NCBI GenBank assembly: GCA_030374765.1
Contig: JARGXX010000001.1
Span: 1,488,001-1,552,000 of the forward strand
DNA from: Agarophyton chilense
Lineage: Eukaryota; Rhodophyta; Florideophyceae; Gracilariales; Gracilariaceae
Reading direction: 5' to 3'
DNA length: 64,000 nt
The notes below the pieces were generated by a model that made no database searches, had not been told where the DNA came from, and saw only the letters and a list, made by a program, of their open reading frames with translations. Below, piece by piece: positions 1-9,656 of this stretch; the stretch's first letter is position 1; each line of letters opens with the position of its first letter. The position numbers were made by a program, and so were the translations under genes.

Positions 1-1044
1 CGGTATTTAAAAAAATCACTTTACAACACGACATCAAAGAGTATAGACTACGAAAGATGGTACAGCGCATTAAAAATTTATTCGAGACAACAAAGCTCGA
101 TAGAATACGTTGGATCTAAGACAAGGTCAATATTGCAGACGATCTGACAAACAATAACCCAATATCGCACCGCTTACTGATTCAGGTAGCAGCCACATAA
201 ACTCCTTTACTGCCAAACCATAAGTTCTTCTTTGGAAACAGTAATAATTTGATATTGTTTCAGTTAGAGATTACGTCAATCGGGGAGCATGAGAAATTGA
301 TGCAGAGAACTCAGAGGGTGTCTAATGTATTCAAAGTATATGGTGTATTGAAAACCATAGGGACTTTGCATCATACAGAGTTGATCGGGTTAAAGCGCCC
401 ATTGCAGTCATCAACACGAGGAACGATAGTCAGTGCCCCGCGAACGGGCACAAGGACAGCACACATGTTGCAGACGAACACCTAGCCTTAGGTCCAGTAA
501 ACGGAAGAAAGGCACGAGGACAATCGGCCAGAACCCAGCGTGAACCCTATCTTCATCCGATACAGACTTCACAGATACACCCCAACGTCAATATGTCTGA
601 TAACATTAACCAAAATGTTACAACTGTAGACAAAGTTTATGTGCCGTCATCCGTTTCACGTTCCTGGCTTAAAACAAGTAGCACTGGATTCAAAAACCTC
701 GCTAGCCCTTACTCTCCTTATGCCGCGTGCGTTCAGGTTTCGACGGTATCGTGTCTACATCTGTTGCGAACGTGTCTGCGTACTTTTTTTCCACCCACGC
801 ATGCCACCCTTCGTCACGTGATTTCACTGTGCCTAGCCGTCTGCATATCCATCTGTATCAGTTTGGCTCGCTCGATTCATCGCTGCCTCTTCGGATGCTG
901 AAACGCCGCTACCAACTGTTGTACAGCTTCTCTTGAATCTCTACAGTAAAGTTATCTGGATAGACGACAGTCATCTACAGCTTTCGACATTGTGCGAAGG
1001 AATTCAACCTACCAACAGTCTAATGTTTGGGAACCGGTGGTTTC
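1..1044. other. no gene recognised; upstream region of the bHLH gene
   Basis: Only short frames without recognisable motifs occur here (for example 249-485 and 593-901, plus strand). The stretch probably holds the promoter and 5' leader of the gene starting at 1045. I see no clear TATA box, repeat or RNA gene. Confidence 0.4.
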
Positions 1045-2064
1045 ATGCATCCACATCTAACACAACCCAATTTGGCAAGTGACATATCTGTCACCCGCAC
1101 TGTGTCGTCTCCTTCTCACTCTCTATCTGCTCAAAAAGATTCTTCTGGCATCGTGCGTCGTCGGCACGATGCCCGTAAAACGCGTGCCACAATCGGCGAC
1201 CAATTCGAGCAGCTTCGTAGTGTGTTACCGCGCGCACCGGACGGAAAGCAGCTCATAGCGAAGGCTCAAATTCTAGAATGTGCGCTTGGAGTTATCAGAG
1301 ACTTAATGAGCCGAGCCACGCGACTTGCCGTCGAACTGGCGGTCGTGTCGCCCGAGTCGACGCGCTCATGGGTGTCTTCTGTGTCAGGTCAAGGGAGACG
1401 GCCTTTATCAAGCACGGTGATAAGCGTGATGAAACTGTTTGCGGCGCGTCGGAATTGGCGATACGCAGAGTGGTGGACTTTAGACGAAAAAAGATTCAAG
1501 TCGGGAGAGGAGACAGATGTGGACCACGGACGGCAGGTTGAGGTTGAAAAACCTGCTGGGGTGATTGAGCATCCCGCTACTGTACACGGTTGCGTGGTAA
1601 GGGACTCTATAAGCGTGATGAGATTAGGCTGTACCATAATTCACCGGACGCTTGAAGACGAGGCGCAGAGGACGAGGCACGACTTTGAAGAAGATGAGAG
1701 ACTGAGTAAGTTCGCAAAAGCGTCGCAGGAGTACGAGTTTCATCCGCGCATGGGTATCCCAGGTCGCGTGTGGACATCACAGAGAGCTGAATGGCTGGTT
1801 GATCTCAGCGACAAAGACGCGTTCAAGCGATCGGAGATAGCGCAGCAGTTTGGAATGAAAACATGTTTGGCGGTGCCCTTAAAGTTTGGCGGGCATGTTC
1901 ACTCTGTGATAGCGTTTTATTGCACTGAACGAAGATTGTGTGAGGCTGAATGTCTAGAGTTGGCCAATGTGTTGGTAAAATGCTTGGAGCAAGTGTACAC
2001 TCCAAGCCAGGCAATGTCGTGGCAAATAGGCACGGAAAGAGAGTTGCCATCATCACCGCTGTAG
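1045..2064 (+). CDS. bHLH-like transcription factor with C-terminal GAF-like domain
   Basis: 339-residue protein, probably a nuclear DNA-binding regulator. Residues about 37-95 look like a basic helix-loop-helix: a basic stretch RRRHDARKTRATIGDQFEQL, a loop with proline and lysine, and a second helix AKAQILECALGVIRDL. Residues about 130-320 resemble the GAF-like/bHLH-MYC_N fold of plant and algal bHLH proteins: a NWRYAEWW segment, then FHPRMGIPGRVW, then a GMKTCLAVPLKFGGHVHSVIAFY strand region. In land plants the corresponding domain precedes the bHLH; here it follows it. The frame is open from 1027, but the first ATG in it is at 1045, so I start there. Stop TAG at 2062-2064. No intron is needed. 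DNA target and ligand are unknown; the family call rests on motif recognition only. Confidence 0.6.
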   Translation: MHPHLTQPNLASDISVTRTVSSPSHSLSAQKDSSGIVRRRHDARKTRATIGDQFEQLRSVLPRAPDGKQLIAKAQILECALGVIRDLMSRATRLAVELAVVSPESTRSWVSSVSGQGRRPLSSTVISVMKLFAARRNWRYAEWWTLDEKRFKSGEETDVDHGRQVEVEKPAGVIEHPATVHGCVVRDSISVMRLGCTIIHRTLEDEAQRTRHDFEEDERLSKFAKASQEYEFHPRMGIPGRVWTSQRAEWLVDLSDKDAFKRSEIAQQFGMKTCLAVPLKFGGHVHSVIAFYCTERRLCEAECLELANVLVKCLEQVYTPSQAMSWQIGTERELPSSPL

Positions 2065-2888
2065 ACGATTTGTAGAATAGGCGTGAGGTTGTAACCTAGC
2101 TAGCGCTGGTATATTCGAAGAGCGGTGGCAGAGAGTGCTTTGCAGCTCACAAGAATGTATGTGCATCAGTGCGCGAGTAAAGCTACGGTGTACTATTGCT
2201 GCGAGGCGGTGTCGAGCGCACACTCATTTGAATAATGAGGCTGACGATGACGAAGAGAGGTGGGCTCGTATGCAGGGGTAAGGTATTGTTGACACCTTCC
2301 GCGTGATGCAAATTGACGAAGACGTTGCGGGCGGGAATGAAGCGAAATTCGGTTGACGGCGCTGGCGTTTGACGCTTGGTAGTGTTCACGCTGTAAGACT
2401 TCACGCTGTAAGTCGTGGCAGAAGCGTTTCCCTCAAGCTCAAGTAGCAAGCAATGATATTTGGTCGTAGCGCCGACGCCAACGTGTGGCAGACGGCCCAC
2501 GCGCGCAGATACTGCGTCCAAGCGGTGCACCGCACGTGGGCTCGCCGCCCAATGAAAATGCAGGGCGATGTGCAGCTCGCTGTCCAGCCGCGCTGTAACA
2601 TTCCACAGACGCTTGCTGGCGGCGGTTTGGCGCACCTGCCACTGGCCTCGCGCGCGAGTAGCGCCGCCCAATCAGCACCCCCCACCCCGCTTCTGCAAGC
2701 CCCGCCACATGCCGCCGTTCGGCCACGCTTTTGACCTGCTTCTTGGCACTGCGCTGCTCATCCAGGCTTTCTCATCCCCTCCCCCCTTCCCGCCCGCTCT
2801 TGATCTGCGCTTCATCTCCTTGTTCCCTTTTCGCCGCGCTCTCCTTCGCCTTCTCGTTCTGCTAACTTTTTTACTTTGTACACTCCAC
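2065..2888. other. intergenic region between bHLH and DUF1995 genes
   Basis: No convincing gene. Overlapping frames on the minus strand (2183-2726) are compositionally biased and lack motifs. The plus-strand frame of the next gene is open back to 2568, and an in-frame ATG at 2709 could be an alternative start, so the last part may be coding. Confidence 0.4.
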
Positions 2889-3986
2889 ATGAAGCCCGCC
2901 TTCATCACTGCAATGGTTGCGCACGGGCCTCCCTCCCGTCGCAAGCGCGCCACCAATCGCGCGCCACCCTCGCACTCAAAGCGTCAGCGAGTCCCCCTTT
3001 CGGAACTCACGCGCAAATACCGCGCTAATGCGCGCGACGTCGAAGAGTCCCTCCTCGTCGATGATTCGCTTGTACTCGATGCAACCTCTTCCCATTCGCC
3101 GCAACCCAAGCCCCAACTTTCTCATGTGTCCACCTTTCGTTCTGCCGTCAACTATTCGCGTTTCCCTGCCTCGTGGCAGGAGACCGTTTCGCAGGTCACC
3201 AATGCCGTCACCACTGCCGCCGCCGACGGCCACGATCGAATTCGCGTTGACGTCAAAACGCCGGAGCTTTTGAACAGTGCTGGCTGTGTCTCCACACTGT
3301 CTCTGCAGAACCTTTCGCAAAAGAGCAGGCGTCTTGCCAGACTTGTGGAATGCGCCTGTGCTATTTTGAAACAGTATCTGCCGAACGGCACAATCTCGGA
3401 TAGGCAGCTGGCGTTTTTCACCCCTAGAAAGGCTTGTTTGTTCTTCAACACAGAGGACGATGCGGCCGCTGCTCGTCAGTTTGTTGACCCAAGTCTCCAA
3501 GAGTTTGTCGAGGTCCTTGTTCTCAATCAAACCACGTCTTACAATCTCACATCTACCGTTTCCGTCATCATAGCTCCATGCAACAGACAGTCGAACCCTT
3601 CCCACATTGAGGCTGTGGAACGCGTGCACTATTCGAACTGGAACGACGACAAGGTCGTTGTGTTGCTTAACCCTGACCTTGTTGCGCTCACTCGTTTCCC
3701 GTCTTTTGGTGACCACCCTCGTCAGCCTTCTTTTTTGGGCGACTATTTGCTCTCTTACTATCTGGACCCCGTAGCGTACCCAACAAAGACGGCCACGGGT
3801 GCTGTTCTTCGCTGCTTCCCGAGGAAGTGGGAGATGTACCTCCTCAAGGTTCACAACAACATGGGCTTTCGTTTGGTTGCCGAGCAGAAGAATCCACCAT
3901 CTCCCGAGAAGATAAGATGTGAGTTCTCGTGGCGAATTGAGAATGAATTGCATGCTGAAAGAACACATCGTTTTCTAATCGAATAG
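2889..3986 (+). CDS. DUF1995 domain protein, probably plastid-targeted
   Basis: 365-residue protein. The core matches the DUF1995 family of plants, algae and cyanobacteria (which includes the Arabidopsis PSII accumulation factor LPA3) in its start, FPASWQETVSQVTNA followed by an ADGHDRIRVD stretch and a substrate-like PELLNSAG loop; in a central IIAPCN; in the VVVLLNPDLVAL strand; and in a C-terminal CFPRKWEMYLLK with VAEQKNPPSPEKI. About 70 residues precede the domain and are basic and Ser/Pro-rich, consistent with a plastid transit peptide. Start choice: ATG 2889 gives a short basic leader (MKPAFITAMVAH); the frame remains open upstream with another ATG at 2709, so the N-terminus is uncertain. 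Stop TAG at 3984. Biochemical activity is not known for most members; a plastid role is inference. Confidence 0.65.
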   Translation: MKPAFITAMVAHGPPSRRKRATNRAPPSHSKRQRVPLSELTRKYRANARDVEESLLVDDSLVLDATSSHSPQPKPQLSHVSTFRSAVNYSRFPASWQETVSQVTNAVTTAAADGHDRIRVDVKTPELLNSAGCVSTLSLQNLSQKSRRLARLVECACAILKQYLPNGTISDRQLAFFTPRKACLFFNTEDDAAAARQFVDPSLQEFVEVLVLNQTTSYNLTSTVSVIIAPCNRQSNPSHIEAVERVHYSNWNDDKVVVLLNPDLVALTRFPSFGDHPRQPSFLGDYLLSYYLDPVAYPTKTATGAVLRCFPRKWEMYLLKVHNNMGFRLVAEQKNPPSPEKIRCEFSWRIENELHAERTHRFLIE

Positions 3987-4490
3987 AATTAACTTCAGCT
4001 TATAAAATATGGTTTAAGCTTGGTGCAGAGGTTTGAGACTAATACTTTGTCCAATTTCAAGCTTCCAAACTCTCTCATGCATGGGGGCACTCACAGTAAT
4101 GACTTCGTCGCGCACTTAGATCAGATGCACACACACTACATTCGCATGTGGGTGGACACAAACGCTTTTTCAGGGGTCAATGGTGCCATGTTTCTGCAAA
4201 TCGTGAGCGATTAGGCTTCAACAACATATTAGTTAGTTTTGTTTCGAACATCAACGACAATAGCTCTTGTACAAGTACTAAATCCCTACTCTCTCCACAA
4301 TGCTCTCTCTCTCTGTTTCACGATGCGTTCTACTTGATAACTCGCCGCATCTGCGCCGCATCGGGTGTCTAATGTGAAGATATGTGCACGTCGGCTGCCT
4401 TGTGGAGAGACTGATTGATACCACAACACTGCTCGACCATGAAGATTATTACACATCCCTCTACGAGGGCCAGCAGAGTAGCCTTCCAGT
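3987..4490. other. intergenic region between convergent genes
   Basis: 3' ends of the DUF1995 gene (plus) and the PAK kinase gene (minus) face each other. No motif-bearing frame is seen; both 3' untranslated regions presumably lie here. Confidence 0.4.
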
Positions 4491-6500
4491 TTACCGGTTC
4501 TTCTCTGGAGGCACGTTAATTTCCGATAGAGTATCTGCGGCACTTACGTACTCCACGTCATTGATATCAAGGCTAAGCTGTGGGGACTCCGGTCTTGGAT
4601 CGTTGGGGTCCACATTTTCACAGTTTTGGTATTTTGGGCTCTCTTTCTCCTTAAAGTCAGCGACGACACTGAAGATTCTGCCCATGTGCTCTGCATTTGC
4701 GGCGCGTTTAAGGAAAGGATGCCGTAGCATTTCGGAAGCGGTTGCCCGCTGTTCAGGATTGATTGCGGTACATCTTGCAATAAAGTCGTGGAAATCCGAT
4801 GTCCACTCTTCTGGCCTTTTCAGCCGTGGGGGTCCCTTTGTTGCAATCAAAAACATGGCTTTCATTTGCGTCTCGTGCAAGAGGGGAGGCGCCCCTTCCG
4901 CACATTCGATGGCCAACACCCCTGTTGACCACACATCCACCTTCGAATCGTATTCCAGGCCCCGGCAAACCTCTGGCGCCATCCAAAACGGAGTTCCAAT
5001 GACTGTGTTTCGCTTGTTCTCCTTGGCTGTCAGCTGAGCTGCGAATCCAAAGTCAGCAATCTTCACTTGGCCATCTCTTGTTACCAGTGTATTGTCGGAC
5101 TTGATGTCACGATGGATACGTTTTATGCCATGCAATGAGGCAAGCCCTTGAAGGGCTTCTCGGCAGATGAACGCGATTTCGGGTTCGTTTAGATGCATTT
5201 GCCTGTCGTTTAGGAAATACAGAACATCGGTCAGTGAACCAGCATCCGCAAGCTCCATGACAATGAACATATTTTCGTCAAATTTGTAGGAATCATAACA
5301 CTTGATAAGGTTATGGTGAAACGCCGAGCTCATGATGGCGACCTCGAACTTGAAGAGAGTGAGGTCTTCTTCGGACTTGGGCATTACTCTCTTAATTGCC
5401 ACTGGAACTTTTCGCTTCGGATCAAACGCTCTGTAGACGGAACCACAAGAGCCTTCACCAATCTTGATGACATCCTTGAAGATCTTGAGAGGATTTGCCG
5501 AAATGAAGTTAGGCTCCCAATTCTTCAGAAGGTTGTTGTCAATATGAGTGGTATCGCTCATCTTGACTCGATCGAAGTGATACTGCCCTGACTTGTTGGG
5601 ATTGGTCTGCTTCTCGTAATTGACTTGGAGAACGTCGAGCAATTCCTGGGGATTCTCCAATGCCATCTCGCGATTGATGCCGGAATGTTTGAGCAAGATC
5701 TCCCATTCGCGCGGCAGGCCAACAAAGCCTGTAGGATGTGTTGGGTCAACCTTGACATGGGTTTTGTGTTGGAAATGACGGGGCTTTCCGACAACAACAG
5801 CTGGAGCATTGGATACACCGTGACGCAGATGGGAAGCGACGGGGAAGTGAAACTTGCCTCGCTTCATGCGAATGAGAGCAGAACGGCTGAGTTCTTCTCG
5901 ATCGGGTGCTAATGCGCGGTCGGTGTGCTCGTTATCGGTGCCAATCAGCCTGGTCTTACGCGGGCGGTCAGGAACATGGCCTGATTTGGACTTGAGAGCG
6001 GCAGATGTAGTCCTCTGAAAGGAGATTGCGGAGTCAGAAAAAGTTTGCGAGAGTTCTTCGACCTCGTCAGGCGCGGCGGCGTCGTACACGTCGCGAATGG
6101 CCTCTTCCAAGCCCTTGTAGGTGCCGGTGGTGGGATCGAACTCCACGTGAACCTTTCGCTTCACCTTTGTTGGGTTGGAAACGACGGGGGGATCATGGGA
6201 CTTGTTTAACAGAAGAAGGTGCAGATGCCTTCTGCAATCGGTGGGCATTGCATTCTCCTTTCCTTCTGTGAGGCGACGCGCTGGCGTCACAAGCTTTGCA
6301 AGATTGTTTCGCGCCGAATTGAGCTTGGAGTCGATTGCGTTGGGGGGGATGGGAGAGAGTGGTTGGCGCGAGCGCTTTGGCGAAAGTTTTTCGGAGAGGG
6401 CGCTGGTGGCGTCGTTGTCGTCGGTGGAGAGCGTGGAAAGGGGAAAGTCTGAGTTTGTGCGCGAATGGGCAGACGCAGGGAAAGAGGGGGTGTTGCCCAT
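4491..6500 (-). CDS. PAK/STE20-type Ser/Thr protein kinase with CRIB domain
   Basis: 669-residue kinase expected to act downstream of Rho/Rac/Cdc42-type GTPases. The p21-binding (CRIB/PBD) domain lies at about residues 237-300 (GKPRHFQHKTHVKVDPTHPTG). The kinase domain spans about 342-600: Gly loop GEGSCGSVY (348-356), ATP-binding Lys370 in VAIKR, catalytic HRD 463-465 followed by IKSDN, Mg-binding DFG 483-485, and the STE20 signature GTPFWMAPEV. All catalytic residues are present. A second, partial CRIB-like stretch VKRKVHVEFDPTTGTYKGL lies at about 113-131. The protein begins MGNT, so N-myristoylation is possible. The first 110 residues are Ser/Pro-rich. The start ATG (complement of 6498-6500) is the first in the frame; stop TAA at 4491-4493. 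Single exon. PAK assignment is firm; the upstream GTPase is inferred. Confidence 0.9.
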   Translation of the reverse strand: MGNTPSFPASAHSRTNSDFPLSTLSTDDNDATSALSEKLSPKRSRQPLSPIPPNAIDSKLNSARNNLAKLVTPARRLTEGKENAMPTDCRRHLHLLLLNKSHDPPVVSNPTKVKRKVHVEFDPTTGTYKGLEEAIRDVYDAAAPDEVEELSQTFSDSAISFQRTTSAALKSKSGHVPDRPRKTRLIGTDNEHTDRALAPDREELSRSALIRMKRGKFHFPVASHLRHGVSNAPAVVVGKPRHFQHKTHVKVDPTHPTGFVGLPREWEILLKHSGINREMALENPQELLDVLQVNYEKQTNPNKSGQYHFDRVKMSDTTHIDNNLLKNWEPNFISANPLKIFKDVIKIGEGSCGSVYRAFDPKRKVPVAIKRVMPKSEEDLTLFKFEVAIMSSAFHHNLIKCYDSYKFDENMFIVMELADAGSLTDVLYFLNDRQMHLNEPEIAFICREALQGLASLHGIKRIHRDIKSDNTLVTRDGQVKIADFGFAAQLTAKENKRNTVIGTPFWMAPEVCRGLEYDSKVDVWSTGVLAIECAEGAPPLLHETQMKAMFLIATKGPPRLKRPEEWTSDFHDFIARCTAINPEQRATASEMLRHPFLKRAANAEHMGRIFSVVADFKEKESPKYQNCENVDPNDPRPESPQLSLDINDVEYVSAADTLSEINVPPEKNR

Positions 6501-8122
6501 GTCGGGTGCGTGACGCAGCAGCGGCGCGGCAGCGACAATGCGACGGACAACGGGGGGCAGCCGAGAATGTCCCGAAGAAGGCGTCCGAGTCGGGGAGAGG
6601 GGCGGGGAGGAGTGGGGCGAGGGGGGGGTGGGAAGATGAGGAAGAACGGAACAGCACTTAAAGGAGCAGTGTGCAGCGGGAGCATGTATGAGACCGTTAG
6701 GAGGGGCAGATGGGGCTCAAGCAGCGCAGCGTCGCCGTGAACGGCTTGATGAGCTGCGCGTGGAAACGGAGCATGGCGCAACAGCGCCGAGCGGAAGTGG
6801 GCGCACGACGCGGCGCGCGCGGCAATGATGGTTAGAGAACGTGCGCGCCGCGTGCGCTCTTGTTTGAGAGCGTTTGAGCGGCGAGCAGCAGTTTTTTGAA
6901 TTTCAAATCTTGAAGCCGTTACGCGGGTGGTGCACTGTGGCGCGCGGTCCGTTTCGATTGGCACGCGCCATGCGTGTGCGAGTACACACATATCTTAGCC
7001 TCCTTGCCCGATCTCGTCGCCTGTGCCTCGTGCCGTGTGCCGCGTGCCGTGTGCCGCGTGCCTACACCGATGTCGGCGCTGCGGGCTCCGTTTCTTATCG
7101 AAGGTGAGAAGCACGGTGGACCAGCGCCTGTGGTGCGTGCATTGGAGGGCGGTTTTAGCAGTAGCTAGCACTAAGGTTACGCAATGCACACACGCCGCTG
7201 TTACCACCTCAAATGATTGTTTAATAGCGCGATTAGTGCTCATGATTCATGCCGATCATCGCCATTGGTGATTGTGTTTGTTCTCAAATACGCACGGCGC
7301 GTGGCGGTATAATCGTGCGCCAGATGATGGCACCGAGGGGTTCAAATAATCGGGCAGACAGCGATGGAACTCGTGACGGCGGAGCGCGCCAGCATGTGCA
7401 GCCTATGCAACGGTGACCAGCTGCTGGTGGCGACTGCAAGTATGAATCTACGAAGGTACATATTTGACCAACGGTAACATACGGGTAGCCCTTTTACTCC
7501 TTAGACAACGCTTCATCGCTCACTTGTGTGGTTGGGCGCCAATGGCCAGATTGCGCAATGGTACGTATCCGTGCTACAGTAGTGGCACATTTGAAAAGTT
7601 ACGTAACATGTACTGCTCACATGTACACCAAGTACCCTTTGTACTACAGATCCTGCTCGTACTCGCGTGCATGCTCCGGCAGTGTGAGCAAGCAAAGCCA
7701 CTTGCTCCGATATGGCAGCAAGTGGTGCACTTGTTTAGAACAGTGCCACACAACACACGTGTGCACATGGGACACGCGGTACACATGACGTCTGTGTGCG
7801 CGTGGTACGAGTGTCCAGCGGGTCACGCGTGTACGTCGTGGCACGCTTCGGCGTGGCGGCAACGTGTAAGAACTGAAGCTGCACGCGCGCTTTGTGCTCC
7901 GTTGGCTGGCGTGTGCGCAGAGGCGCGCAGCCAATGCACAGCACTCGTGTACGCCACAAGTCACGTCCGTGGCCGTGCGCTCCCAAACGACCCCGATCTT
8001 ATGCCCGTTTCAATCCGTCGTTTGCACCTGCTGCTGCACCTGCACCTGCGCCACGCCTCAGCCACCGCTCACTCGTCGCCCTTCTCCTTCGTCGCGTTGC
8101 CAAACGTTCTTGTGTGCAAAAT
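6501..8122. other. divergent promoter region between kinase and VDAC genes
   Basis: About 1.6 kb separates two divergent genes. Several frames are open on both strands (for example plus 7464-8279), but they have no motifs and the longest runs through the VDAC start in another frame. Simple GTGCCGTGTGCC-like repeats occur at about 7026-7065. Probably promoters and 5' leaders of both genes. Confidence 0.4.
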
Positions 8123-9180
8123 ATGGTCAAGCTCTACAAGGATCTTGGTAAAACCGCCAAGAGTACGTGTTTTTATGTCTTGTCGCGCTGCGATCGTTTT
8201 CGTCGCTGATGCTTGCTCGTCGCACGCACCGATCGCGCGTTGTGCGTTGTGCGTTGTGCGTTGTGCACCCAAGTACTGACTAATTGTGTGTGCCATTTGT
8301 GCTTGCGGTTCCGCGTCGGGCAGAGCTGCTCAATGATGACTTCATCTACGGCGAGAAGAAGGTGCAACTCAAGACCAAGACCGCAAGTGGAATGACGTAC
8401 ACCACCACGGGCAAATTGAGCTCCTCTACTCAACTTGTGACCGTTCCACCGCAAAAGGAAGGAGAAGAAGAGCCCAAGAAGATGGAACAACAAGTGCAGA
8501 CGCTCGCGGGCGATCTGAGCTGCAAGTACAAGCTTTCGGGCGCCACGATGACCACCAAGCTGTTCACCAGCGGCATGCTGTCGCAGGAGGTGGAACTGGA
8601 GAACACGGGCGTCGAGGGATTGAAACTGAACGTGCTCGGCAAGTTGGGCCCCAAAAACACACTGTTGGCCAGCGCGGAATTCATGCACCCGCACCTGTCG
8701 CTGGTGGCCACGGCCGACGCGCTCGGAAAGCGTAGCGTGACGTCATCGATGACGGTGGGCATGCACGGCGTGACGGCGGGCGTCCAGGGCACACTCGACA
8801 TAGACACCAAGGCAATGAGCGGCATGGGCGCTATTGTGAACTACGCCAGTGGCAAGGAGCATGAGGCCACGGTGATGCTGACTGACAGGGGCAAGAAGGC
8901 CAAGTTCTCGTACTCGCACATCAGGAATAGTGATTTTTCGGTAGCGGCCGAGTTTGAGTACGACCGAACCGAGGACACTAAGGAGCTAGCGATGGGCACG
9001 AGGTACGAGGTTGACCGAGACACGACGCTCAAGACGAAGATCACGTCGGTGGGGTCGTTCTCCGTGAGCTACATCCAGGAGATTCGTAAGAATACTACGC
9101 TCACTATCTGCTCGCACTTCAACGTGATCGGCGACAAGAAGCCCAACCACAGGTTCGGGCTGGCGCTGGTGATCGAGTGA
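8123..9180 (+). CDS. mitochondrial outer-membrane porin (VDAC)
   Basis: 298-residue voltage-dependent anion channel, the beta-barrel pore for ATP, ADP and metabolites in the mitochondrial outer membrane. Two exons: 8123-8162 encodes MVKLYKDLGKTAK plus one base; after a 161-base intron the frame resumes at 8324 with KLLNDDFIYGEKKVQLKTKT. That joined N-terminus matches the conserved VDAC amphipathic helix and first strand, which is the main evidence for the splice. The rest alternates polar and hydrophobic residues in the repeated strand pattern of eukaryotic porins, ending in the C-terminal strand NHRFGLALVIE. Length is close to the family's 280-300. Stop TGA at 9178-9180. A clean eukaryotic porin with no odd features beyond the very short first exon. 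Confidence 0.9.
8163..8323 (+). other. VDAC intron 1 (phase 1)
   Basis: Donor GTACGT at 8163, acceptor GGGCAG ending at 8323. A branch-site-like TACTGACTAAT lies at about 8274-8284, some 40 bases before the acceptor. A GTGCGTTGTGCGTT tandem run precedes it (about 8236-8266). Removal restores the conserved VDAC N-terminus. Confidence 0.85.
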
Positions 9181-9183
9181 GCG

Positions 9184-9210
<27 letters not shown>
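9181..9210 (+). repeat. (GCG)10 trinucleotide repeat just after the VDAC stop
   Basis: Thirty bases of perfect GCG repeat begin directly after the stop codon at 9178-9180, followed by G-rich and GAGCGAGCGGCC-type sequence to about 9300. It would lie in the VDAC 3' untranslated region. Confidence 0.9.
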
Positions 9211-9216
<6 letters not shown>

Positions 9217-9404
9217 GGGGGGTGGCCGCAGGGAGGAGAGCGAGCGGCCGAGCGAGCGGCCGAGCGAGAGCAAGAGCGGGAGCGATGGCGAGAGCGAGAG
9301 AGAAAGTAAATAAGTGTGCACAGCAGTATGAGATTGTATCTATCATGAGCAACAGGGCAGCGACGCGTGGCGGCGTGGCAGTTGGTGCGCACGGGGAGGG
9401 GTGG

Positions 9405-9410
9405 TATAAA
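9405..9410 (+). promoter_or_regulatory. candidate TATA box of the LDB1/SEUSS-like gene
   Basis: TATAAA at 9405-9410 within GGTATAAAGTACTG, 247 bases before the chosen ATG at 9657. Position fits a core promoter with a leader of roughly 200 bases. There is no transcript evidence. Confidence 0.35.
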
Positions 9411-9656
9411 GTACTGTACCGTGGTAGATAGCACACGCATGTATGTAGACGATATGTAGCAGCTTTCAAGTGCAAGGTTTGCAGACGCAATCGCAGTGGA
9501 CGCGTCTGGCGAGCGTGCGACGCGTTTTGCGGCGCGACGCGCGTCGCCGCTGGAAAGCTGCCGCGTGCGCGTGTGCGCCAGTCGTCATCGTCGTCGTCGT
9601 CGTCGTCGCCCCCCCTCCCCGTCGACGCCGTCGACGCCGCCTCCTCTGCCGTCCGA

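Noticed and set aside
2976-3968. 330-codon minus-strand frame
   Set aside because: Shadow of the DUF1995 gene.
7464-8279. 271-codon plus-strand frame upstream of and over the VDAC first exon
   Set aside because: No motif, biased composition, and it reads the VDAC exon in the wrong frame; the VDAC splice model explains the conserved protein.
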